From assembly GCA_022843345.1 (NCBI GenBank), contig JALHNW010000004.1:1-17488 (forward strand): DNA of 17,488 bases, in the 5' to 3' direction. The stretch is from Rubritepida sp. GTDB lineage: Bacteria > Pseudomonadota > Alphaproteobacteria > Acetobacterales > Acetobacteraceae. Within the stretch, counting starts at the first letter, position 1; each line of letters begins with the position of its first letter. The translations under genes and the position numbers were made by a program. The notes beneath the pieces are model-generated. The model was not told the DNA's origin, ran no database searches, and saw nothing but the letters and a program-made list of their open reading frames with translations. Shown here piece by piece: positions 8,627-14,912 of this stretch.

Positions 8627-9079
8627 ATGACCATGTACCTGCCACCCTATGAGGCCCTCCTCGCCACCTTCGCGAAGGCGGAGGCGGCCAACCCGCCGGA
8701 GGAGATGCGGAAGGTGCCGAACGCCTTCCTGAAGCTCCTGCTTCAATTCGCGCTGGTGCGCCTGCCCTTCGATGAGGCGGACTACCTCGCAGCCAATCCC
8801 GATGTGGCCGCAGCGGTCAAGCGTGGCGAGATCGCGAGCGGGCGCCTGCACTTCCTGGGCTACGGCTATTTCGAGGGTCGCCCGGGCGGGTTGCGGGACG
8901 TGGATGCTGGCTGGTACCTCAAGACCTATCCCGACGTCGCGGAGGCGATCACCCAAGGCACGACGCTGGCCCGCAGCGCCACCGACCACTACCGCATGGC
9001 CGGCGCCGTTGAGGGCCGCGCGCCGTATGCCGAGGTGCAGGGCGAGGTCGCCCAGCTCCAGCGGGCGATGGGCCTGTGA
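8627..9079 (+). CDS. Small protein with two NPDV/EGR repeats, function unknown
   Basis: This is a 150-residue protein with no signal peptide, membrane segment or catalytic motif that I can see. Residues 1-45 are a helical lead-in. Two repeat copies follow at about 48-86 (FDEADYLAANPDVAAAV ... GYFEGRP) and 92-132 (VDAGWYLKTYPDVAEAI ... GAVEGRAP). These match the N-terminal repeats of the preceding glycosyltransferase, with a slightly longer insert in the middle. Its gene starts 22 bp after that gene, so the two are very likely co-expressed and may interact or share a ligand. GGAG (8620-8623) lies 3 bases before ATG 8627 and 9 bases before ATG 8633, so the protein may start two residues later. 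From memory, similar repeats occur in alphaproteobacterial secreted calcium-binding proteins, but no GGxGxD motif is present here. Confidence 0.75.
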   Translation: MTMYLPPYEALLATFAKAEAANPPEEMRKVPNAFLKLLLQFALVRLPFDEADYLAANPDVAAAVKRGEIASGRLHFLGYGYFEGRPGGLRDVDAGWYLKTYPDVAEAITQGTTLARSATDHYRMAGAVEGRAPYAEVQGEVAQLQRAMGL

Positions 9080-9085
9080 GCGAAG

Positions 9086-9112
9086 CGGGCGGCGGGACCA
9101 TGCTGCCGCCCG
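9086..9112 (+). terminator. Hairpin downstream of the small repeat protein gene, possible terminator
   Basis: CGGGCGGC (9086-9093) pairs exactly with GCCGCCCG (9105-9112) around an 11-base loop, 7 bases after the stop codon. The flanking AAG and CTT can extend the stem past a small bulge. The tail is only mildly T-rich (GCTTCT), so termination may be partial. The rest of the gap (9113-9191) holds only ribosome binding site candidates. Confidence 0.35.
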
Positions 9113-9179
9113 GGCTTCTGCGAGACGTCCTGCAGGGGTATGTGACTAGCATCATGGGAGGACGCCAGGATTGCTTCCC

Positions 9180-9185
9180 GGAGGG
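9180..9185 (+). promoter_or_regulatory. Ribosome binding site deciding a TTG start
   Basis: GGAGGG ends 6 bases before TTG 9192. A second strong site, GGGAGGA (9156-9162), ends 8 bases before an in-frame TTG at 9171. The first in-frame ATG (9204) has only GGAA at 9194-9197. The start of the pyruvyl transferase is therefore uncertain by about 11 residues, and probably non-ATG. Confidence 0.45.
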
Positions 9186-9191
9186 ACACGA

Positions 9192-10364
9192 TTGGAACGC
9201 GTAATGACCCCGATGGTGCGCCTGGGCCTGCCAGGCCGGCGCGTCTGCTTCTGGGGCGCACCGCACCAGACCCCCGCCCTGAACGACGACCGCACGCCGT
9301 GGCGCACCAAGCTGGTGCAGACCGGCGGGAACACGGGTAACCTGTTCATCGGGCACGGGCTCTTCCACGCCACCGACGCGCAGTTCAAGACGATGCACCC
9401 AGGCTTCGGCGCCGTGCCGGCGGAGCAATTCGGCGAGCAGTTCGACTGCCTGATGATCCCCGCCTCGAACTTCATCAATCCGGCTTTGGACCTGTCTGGC
9501 GTCTATGAATACTTCAGCCGGACCAAGACGCAAATGGTCTGCTTCGGGTTGGGGTCGCAGATCGTTCCGGGCGAGCCGGTCGTGCTCAACCCCGGCACGG
9601 AGCGCTTGATCCGCCTGATCTCCGAACGCTCGGGCACGATCGGGGTGCGGGGCGCCTTCACGGCTGACATCATGTGGAAGATGGGCATCCGCAACATCAG
9701 CCTCACGGGTTGCCCCTCCATGCTCGGCCTGTCGGACCGCGTGCTGAACGACCTGTGCGCGCCGAAGGATCCGGTCGGGCGGATAGCAGTGAACTTCAGC
9801 AACAACGTCCGCCGCCACTCCTTCCACCCCGAAGGCCAGCGCGAGACGGAAAACCTGCTGTTCGACCGCCTGCGGCGCGAGGAAAGTTTCTACGTGCTCC
9901 AGAATGAGGCGCACGAGATGGACCTGCTCGATTCGATCCGGTCCGGCGGCACCGCCTCGGCCGCCGATTCAGTGCGCCAAGTCCTGGCCCTATTCGGACG
10001 CAGCCCCGAGGATCCGGATGCGGAGCGCTACGTGCGTTGGAACACGCGCGTGTTCTGGGACGTGCCCAGCTGGGTGGCGATGATGCGGACCATGACGCGC
10101 AGCGTGGGCACGCGCTTTCACGGCAACGTCGCCGCCATCCTGGCCGGCACCCCCGCGCTGGTCCTGGTGCACGACATGCGCACCCTGGAGCTGGCCGAGC
10201 TGTTCGGCATCCCGCACATGGTGATGGACCGCGTGATCCCGCCCGAGGAGATCATGGAGCGGGTGGAGAACCTGGACTACCGGCCCTTCCTGCGGCGCAT
10301 CAACCTGCTGCGGGCGGAATGGCGCGCCTTCGCCGGGCGCAACGGGATCACGGTCACGGAGTGA
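9192..10364 (+). CDS. Polysaccharide pyruvyl transferase family protein
   Basis: About 390 residues. Members of this family transfer pyruvate from phosphoenolpyruvate onto a sugar, usually as a ketal, adding negative charge to an exopolysaccharide or cell-wall polymer. Evidence is the C-terminal family motif GTRFHGNVAAILAGTPALVL (residues about 306-325, with Arg308 and His310), preceded by a GT-B-like layout: an early GGNTGNLFIGHG loop, CFGLGSQIV, then RGAFTADIMWKMGI followed by LTGCPSM, typical of the family's central region. The start is taken at TTG 9192, with TTG 9171 and ATG 9204 as alternatives. The coding sequence has ATA-GCA rare codons (9783-9788) and patches near 53% GC (9481-9540), unlike its neighbours. 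The acceptor sugar is unknown. Some relatives act in roles other than pyruvylation, so the exact reaction is inferred. Confidence 0.82.
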   Translation: MERVMTPMVRLGLPGRRVCFWGAPHQTPALNDDRTPWRTKLVQTGGNTGNLFIGHGLFHATDAQFKTMHPGFGAVPAEQFGEQFDCLMIPASNFINPALDLSGVYEYFSRTKTQMVCFGLGSQIVPGEPVVLNPGTERLIRLISERSGTIGVRGAFTADIMWKMGIRNISLTGCPSMLGLSDRVLNDLCAPKDPVGRIAVNFSNNVRRHSFHPEGQRETENLLFDRLRREESFYVLQNEAHEMDLLDSIRSGGTASAADSVRQVLALFGRSPEDPDAERYVRWNTRVFWDVPSWVAMMRTMTRSVGTRFHGNVAAILAGTPALVLVHDMRTLELAELFGIPHMVMDRVIPPEEIMERVENLDYRPFLRRINLLRAEWRAFAGRNGITVTE

Positions 10365-10456
10365 CGGGCGGTGGCCCTGGGCACGATGCCGGACATGGTG
10401 GATGATGGCGGCGACGTATCGCCGACGCCGCCGGAACACCCCGCGCCAGCATCATC

Positions 10457-10464
10457 AGGGAGGG
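10457..10464 (+). promoter_or_regulatory. Ribosome binding site supporting the GTG start at 10469
   Basis: AGGGAGGG lies 4 bases before GTG 10469 and contains GGAGG. It supports this GTG over downstream ATGs. The 104-bp gap from 10365 holds no other signal I recognise. Confidence 0.6.
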
Positions 10465-10468
10465 CCGC

Positions 10469-11311
10469 GTGGCCGACACCAATCCGTTCCGCGAGGCCTT
10501 CGGTGCGCGCCCGCCGCAGCACTGGAAGGAAGCCCTCGTCCGGTCCTGCACGGAGTCGAAGGTGGACGGCGTCGCCTTCCCGTCCTTTCCCGACAGCGAA
10601 GTCCAGCGCACCATCCAGGGGAACAGCCAGGACGTCGCCATCCGCGGCGCCTTCACCTTCTTCGAGTACGTCTCCGGCGTGGCCGGGCGGGCTGGCCTCA
10701 CGCTCGGCCGGGACACACGCCTTCTGGACTTCGGTTCGGGCTGGGGCCGAATGGTCAGGCCCTATATGCGCGACCTTGACCTGAAGAACATCATCGGCGT
10801 CGAACCGTCGGAGGAATGGTGCACGATCGCGCGCCGCTGCAACCCGCACGTGGCCTTCGTGCAGTCGGAGTACCAGCCGCCGCTTCCCTTTAGGGACGGG
10901 CACTTCGACCTGGTCATCGCCTATTCCATCTTCACGCACTTGCCCGAGGCGATGTTAAGGGCCTGGATGGCGGAGTTCGAGCGGACGGTGCGGCCCGGCG
11001 GGGTAATCGTCTTCACCTTCCTCGGCGACCAGATTCGCGCGACCTTGCAGCGATACCCGCGGCCGCTGCCCGAGGATGGGTCGATCCACTTCTGGCACCG
11101 CATCCTGCTCGGCGCGATGGATGCGGAGGATGGCTGGCGGCGCTACGCTGATGGAGACTTCGTGTTCCTGCCGACCCATGGGCACGAAAGCTACGGCGAC
11201 ACCCTTATCCCGCCCGCGCGCCTTCGCGGGATGCTGCAGGACAGGTTCGACATCGTCGAGGTTGACGCCAGCTCCCTCGCGCAGGATGTTGTCGCTCTGC
11301 GGCGGCGGTGA
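10469..11311 (+). CDS. Class I SAM-dependent methyltransferase
   Basis: A 280-residue cytoplasmic methyltransferase, probably acting on a sugar or glycan precursor given its place after the pyruvyl transferase. SAM-binding motif I is LLDFGSGWGR (residues 85-94), followed by an acidic residue at the end of strand 2 (GVEPS, Glu112), motif FDLVIAYSIFTHLPE (146-160) and the post-motif RPGGVIVFTF (175-184). The C-terminal 70 residues lack recognisable family markers, so substrate and methylated atom (O, N or C) cannot be told. The GTG start is supported by a strong ribosome binding site. Rare codons TTA-AGG (10955-10960) and TTT-AGG near 10888 stand out against the high-GC codon use of the rest of the window. 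It ends 12 bp from the convergent TylF-like gene. Confidence 0.85.
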   Translation: MADTNPFREAFGARPPQHWKEALVRSCTESKVDGVAFPSFPDSEVQRTIQGNSQDVAIRGAFTFFEYVSGVAGRAGLTLGRDTRLLDFGSGWGRMVRPYMRDLDLKNIIGVEPSEEWCTIARRCNPHVAFVQSEYQPPLPFRDGHFDLVIAYSIFTHLPEAMLRAWMAEFERTVRPGGVIVFTFLGDQIRATLQRYPRPLPEDGSIHFWHRILLGAMDAEDGWRRYADGDFVFLPTHGHESYGDTLIPPARLRGMLQDRFDIVEVDASSLAQDVVALRRR

Positions 11312-11323
11312 GGCGCCGGCGGT

Positions 11324-12316
11324 TCAGGCGGATCTGCGCCAGAACACCCCGTCCCCGTCGATCGCCACCATCGCGTCCGTGATGCCCATGCGCGCGCGGT
11401 AGTCCAGCACCGCGCGCCGGCTGTCCACCACCACGCCGTAGTCGTCGAGGATGACGATCCCGCCCGGCGACAGGCGCGGGTAGAGGATGTCCAGCACGTC
11501 CATCGTCGAGGAATACAGGTCGCCATCCACGCGCAGCACGGCCACCGCCTCCTCCGGCAGGCCGGGCAGCGTCTCGTGGAACCAGCCCTGCAGGAAGCGG
11601 ACCTGCCCGTCCAGCAGGCCGTAGCGCGCGATGTTGGCCCGCACCTCCTCGAGCGAGACGGACAACTCAGGCCGGAGGTGGAAGTCGAAGCGCGTGTCGG
11701 CGTCCTGCGGGAAGCGCGGGTCGGGCGGCGGCAGGCCGGCAAAGCTGTCCACGGCCCAGACGTTGCGCCCTGCCTCGCCATGCGCGGCCAGCGCCGCGCG
11801 CATCAGCGCCACGGTGCCGCCGCGCCATACCCCGCATTCCACCAGCGCGCCCGGCACCCCCTCCGCCAGCACCCGCTCCACCGCCCAGCGGGTGTGACGC
11901 AGCCGCTTCAGCCCGACCATGGAATGGGCCAGCAGCGGGATGTCGCGCCCGCATTCGCGCAGCCCTGCATCGAAGGGCACCTCCTTGCCCGTGCGCAGGG
12001 CGCCGTCCTGGTACAGCCAGTTGCAGGCCGCTCGCTCCATCAGGTCCAGGTAGAGCGCGGCCGCGTCGAGGTGCGGCGCCGGCTCCTCCCACCGCGGCAG
12101 GCCGGCGATGTCGTTGCGGGCCAGCGCCTCGCTCTCCGCCTGTAGGGTCCTTCCCTCCGCGGCGCCGGCCGCGGCCATGACGGCGCCGACCTCGCCCGCG
12201 AAGGCCGGGTCGTCCGGGCGCATGCTCCAGGCCTGCCGCGCCAGGCGCCGCGCCTCCCCCGGCGCGGCGGGGAGCAGCGCGGCCGCCCTGGCCAGAAGGT
12301 CCCGTTCAGCCGCCAT
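11324..12316 (-). CDS. TylF/MycF-family (macrocin O-methyltransferase-like) protein
   Basis: A 330-residue SAM- and probably Mg2+-dependent O-methyltransferase; family members methylate sugar hydroxyls, which here suggests methylation of a surface glycan. The TylF signature region is clear: VECGVWRGG (159-167) for SAM binding, VWAVDSFAGLPPPD (186-199), FLQGWFHETLP, then LRVDGDLYSS (261-270) and VILDDYG (288-294), whose Asp264/Asp266 and Asp291/Asp292 are likely metal or catalytic residues. The first 75 residues are an alanine/arginine-rich helical extension resembling a TPR (ARQAWSMRPDDPAFAGEVG). The ATG at 12316 is chosen; GGA lies 5 bases and a G-run 9 bases upstream. An upstream TTG at 12352 would add 12 unconvincing residues. 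It is transcribed divergently from the Kdo genes with 64 bp between starts. Confidence 0.87.
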   Translation of the reverse strand: MAAERDLLARAAALLPAAPGEARRLARQAWSMRPDDPAFAGEVGAVMAAAGAAEGRTLQAESEALARNDIAGLPRWEEPAPHLDAAALYLDLMERAACNWLYQDGALRTGKEVPFDAGLRECGRDIPLLAHSMVGLKRLRHTRWAVERVLAEGVPGALVECGVWRGGTVALMRAALAAHGEAGRNVWAVDSFAGLPPPDPRFPQDADTRFDFHLRPELSVSLEEVRANIARYGLLDGQVRFLQGWFHETLPGLPEEAVAVLRVDGDLYSSTMDVLDILYPRLSPGGIVILDDYGVVVDSRRAVLDYRARMGITDAMVAIDGDGVFWRRSA

Positions 12317-12380
12317 GCCCGTCCATCCCCCGTTCGCCCCGCACCCTACCAAGTTGCGCGCACTCCGCTATGCAGGCGCC

Positions 12381-13361
12381 ATGAATTCGCTGCCCCCCGC
12401 CTCGCCCGGCATCCTCGCCAATGGCCGCGCCGTGCTCCGCGCGGAGGCCGAGGCGCTGTACACCCTCGCCGCCTCCCTCGACGCCACCTTCGCCCAGGCC
12501 GTCGAGGCGCTGGCCTCCGCCACCGGGCGCGTCATCGTCTCCGGCATGGGCAAGTCCGGCCATGTCGGGCGCAAGATCGCCGCCACCTTCGCCTCCACCG
12601 GCACGCCCGCGCAGTTCGTCCACCCGGCCGAGGCCAGCCACGGCGACCTCGGCATGATCGTGCCGGGCGACGCCGTCCTCGCCCTGTCCAACAGCGGCAA
12701 CACGGCGGAGCTGACGGACCTCGTCGCCCACGCCAAGCGCTTCGCCCTGCCGCTCGTCGCCATCACGGCGGGCGAGGGCAGCGCCCTGGCGCGCGCCGCC
12801 ACCGTCGCCCTCCTCCTGCCCCGCGTGCCGGAGGCCTGCCCGATGGGCCTGGCCCCCACCACCTCCACCACCATGCAGCTGGCGCTGGGCGACGCGCTGG
12901 CGGTGGCGCTGCTGCACCGGCGCGGCTTCACCGCCGCCGATTTCGGCGTGTTCCACCCCGGCGGGCGGCTGGGCGCCCAGCTCTCCCGCGCCGCCGACGT
13001 GATGCATGGCGGCGACGAGCTGCCCCTGGTCGCCCCCGCCACGCCGATGGACCAGGTGCTGGTGGCGATGAGCGGCGGCCGCTTCGGCTGCGTGGGCGTG
13101 GTGGAGGACGGCCGCCTGGCCGGCGTCGTCACCGATGGCGACCTGCGCCGCGCCCTGCGCGCCCATGGCAGCGCCCTGCTGGCCATCCCGGCGCGCGAGG
13201 TGATGACGCGCGCGCCCCTGACCGTCGCCCCCGACGCCCTGGCCGCCGAGGCGCTGCGCCGCATGAACGAGCGCAAGGTCACCGCCCTCTTCGTGACCGA
13301 GGATGGCCGCCCCGTCGGCATCCTGCACGTGCATGACCTGCTGCGCGCCGGCGTGGCCTGA
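12381..13361 (+). CDS. kdsD: Arabinose-5-phosphate isomerase (KdsD/KpsF)
   Basis: This enzyme converts ribulose-5-phosphate to arabinose-5-phosphate, the first step toward Kdo. The 326 residues comprise a SIS domain (about 30-195) and two CBS domains (about 208-262 and 272-326), the usual KdsD/KpsF/GutQ layout. SIS motifs are SGMGKSGHVGRKIAATFAST (54-73), LSNSGNTAEL (102-111) and APTTSTTMQLALGDALA (158-174), followed by FHPGGRLG. Lys58, Glu110, Glu151 and His192 correspond, offset by one, to the four functional residues I recall for E. coli KdsD (59, 111, 152, 193). The ATG at 12381 begins the conserved protein; an in-frame extension to 12108 would run across the divergent gene and is not real. 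Only a weak CAGG precedes the start. kdsA follows 12 bp after the stop. Whether it serves LPS or capsule (kpsF) cannot be separated. Confidence 0.94.
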   Translation: MNSLPPASPGILANGRAVLRAEAEALYTLAASLDATFAQAVEALASATGRVIVSGMGKSGHVGRKIAATFASTGTPAQFVHPAEASHGDLGMIVPGDAVLALSNSGNTAELTDLVAHAKRFALPLVAITAGEGSALARAATVALLLPRVPEACPMGLAPTTSTTMQLALGDALAVALLHRRGFTAADFGVFHPGGRLGAQLSRAADVMHGGDELPLVAPATPMDQVLVAMSGGRFGCVGVVEDGRLAGVVTDGDLRRALRAHGSALLAIPAREVMTRAPLTVAPDALAAEALRRMNERKVTALFVTEDGRPVGILHVHDLLRAGVA

Positions 13362-13373
13362 AGGAACCCCCCG

Positions 13374-14192
13374 ATGACCGACGTATCCATCCGCGACATC
13401 ACCCTGGGCCAGGGCCGCGCGCTCGCCTTCATCTGCGGCCCTTGCCAGATCGAGAGCCGGGAGCACGCGCTGGAAACGGCCGATGCCCTGGCCGCCATGG
13501 CGCGCGCGGCGGGCGTGCCGATGATCTACAAGTCGTCCTTCGACAAGGCGAACCGCACCAGCCTGAGCGCCGCCCGCGGCATCGGCATGGCGGAAGGCCT
13601 GGCCATCCTGGCCGAGGTGCGGCAGCGCACCGGCCTGCCCGTGCTGACCGACGTGCACGCCCCCGAGCAATGCGCGCCCACGGCCGAGGCGGTGGACGTG
13701 CTCCAGATCCCCGCCTTCCTGTCCCGCCAGACCGACCTGCTGCTGGCCGCCGGCGAGACGGGGGCGGCGATCAACGTGAAGAAGGGCCAGTTCCTGGCGC
13801 CGTGGGACATGGTGAACGTGGCGCGCAAGATCGCCTCCACGGGCAACGAGCGCATCCTGCTGTGCGAGCGCGGCGCGAGCTTCGGCTACAACACGCTGGT
13901 GTCCGACATGCGCTCCATCCCCATCATGGCGGGCACCGGCTACCCGGTGGTGTATGACGCGACGCATTCGGTGCAGCAGCCGGGCGGGCAGGGCGGTTCC
14001 TCCGGCGGTCAGCGGGAATTCGCCCCGGTGCTGGCGCGCGCCGCCGTGGCCGTGGGCGTGGCCGCCGTGTTCATCGAGTGCCACGAGGACCCGGACGCCG
14101 CGCCCAGCGACGGGCCGAACATGATCCCGCTGCGCGAGATGCCGGCGCTCATCGCGCGCCTGAAGGCCTTCGACGCGCTGGCCAAGGCATGA
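13374..14192 (+). CDS. kdsA: 3-deoxy-D-manno-octulosonate 8-phosphate synthase
   Basis: This cytoplasmic enzyme condenses arabinose-5-phosphate with phosphoenolpyruvate to make Kdo-8-phosphate. The 272-residue TIM-barrel protein shows [10 protein letters not shown] (19-28), [12 protein letters not shown] (52-63), [13 protein letters not shown] (88-100), [13 protein letters not shown] (134-146) and [15 protein letters not shown] (194-208). It has Cys24 where metal-independent enzymes such as E. coli KdsA have Asn. With His198, Glu235 and Asp246 this gives the four metal ligands known from Aquifex KdsA (Cys11, His185, Glu222, Asp233), each shifted by exactly 13. It should therefore be the metal-dependent class. 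AAGGA (13361-13365) lies 8 bases before the ATG, and the stop overlaps kdsB as ATGA, so the Kdo genes form one translationally linked operon. Confidence 0.96.
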   Translation: MTDVSIRDITLGQGRALAFICGPCQIESREHALETADALAAMARAAGVPMIYKSSFDKANRTSLSAARGIGMAEGLAILAEVRQRTGLPVLTDVHAPEQCAPTAEAVDVLQIPAFLSRQTDLLLAAGETGAAINVKKGQFLAPWDMVNVARKIASTGNERILLCERGASFGYNTLVSDMRSIPIMAGTGYPVVYDATHSVQQPGGQGGSSGGQREFAPVLARAAVAVGVAAVFIECHEDPDAAPSDGPNMIPLREMPALIARLKAFDALAKA

Positions 14193-14911
14193 CGCTGGTC
14201 CTCATCCCCGCCCGGATGCGCGCCACGCGCCTGCCCGGCAAGCCGCTGGCCGGGATCGCCGGCCTGCCGATGATCGTGCAGGTGATGCGCCGCGCCGAGG
14301 AGGCGGCGATCGGCGAGGTCGTCATCGCCACCGACGCGGAGGAGATCGCCGACGCCGTGCGCCGCCATGGCGGCCGCGCGGTGATGACGCGCGCGGACCA
14401 CGAATCCGGCTCCGACCGCATCCACGAGGCGATCGAGGCGCTGGACCCGCAGGGCCGGCAGGACGTCGTGGTGAACGTGCAGGGCGACCTGCCGACCATC
14501 GCGCCAGCCGCCATCCGCGCCGTGCTGGCGGTGATGGAGCCGCCGGAGGTGGCGCTCGGCACGCTGGTGGCCGGGATCCACCGCGAGGAGGACCGCACGG
14601 CGCCGCAAGTGGTGAAGATGGTGGGCACCGAATGGGCGCCCGGCCGCTTCCGCTGCCATTACTTCACCCGCGCCACCGCTCCCTGGGGCGATGGGCCGCT
14701 GTGGCACCACATCGGCCTATACGCTTGGCGGCGGGACGCGCTGCGCCGCTTCGTGGCACTGCCGCCCTCGCCGTTGGAGCGGCGCGAGAAGCTGGAGCAG
14801 CTGCGCGCCATCGAGGCCGGCATGCGGGTGGACGCCCAGGCGGTGGAGGACGTGCCGCTCGGCGTGGACACGCCCGAGGACCTGGAGCGGGCGCGCCTGA
14901 TGCTGGCGTAG
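14189..14911 (+). CDS. kdsB: CMP-Kdo synthetase (3-deoxy-manno-octulosonate cytidylyltransferase)
   Basis: This 240-residue cytoplasmic enzyme activates Kdo with CTP to form CMP-Kdo, the donor for Kdo transferases. The N-terminal nucleotide-binding motif [15 protein letters not shown] (residues 6-20) is diagnostic. VVNVQGDLP carries the catalytic-loop Asp (more often QGDEP, but Leu occurs in alphaproteobacterial versions to my knowledge), HIGLYAWRR matches the sugar-binding region, and the end has [10 protein letters not shown] and [11 protein letters not shown]. Length fits the family. The ATG overlaps the kdsA stop by 4 bp, deciding the start. The stop TAG (14909-14911) is one base from the stop of the convergent glycosyltransferase. 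kdsC, the Kdo-8-phosphate phosphatase gene, is not in the operon. Confidence 0.95.
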   Translation: MTLVLIPARMRATRLPGKPLAGIAGLPMIVQVMRRAEEAAIGEVVIATDAEEIADAVRRHGGRAVMTRADHESGSDRIHEAIEALDPQGRQDVVVNVQGDLPTIAPAAIRAVLAVMEPPEVALGTLVAGIHREEDRTAPQVVKMVGTEWAPGRFRCHYFTRATAPWGDGPLWHHIGLYAWRRDALRRFVALPPSPLERREKLEQLRAIEAGMRVDAQAVEDVPLGVDTPEDLERARLMLA

Positions 14912-14912
14912 G

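Noticed and set aside
12108..12380. In-frame upstream extension of kdsD
   Set aside because: The added 91 residues do not resemble the KdsD family and overlap the N-terminal part of the divergent TylF-like gene; the conserved protein starts at 12381.
12306..14084. A 592-codon minus-strand open frame across kdsD and kdsA
   Set aside because: Same antisense GC artefact; the + strand frames contain all the catalytic residues of known enzymes.
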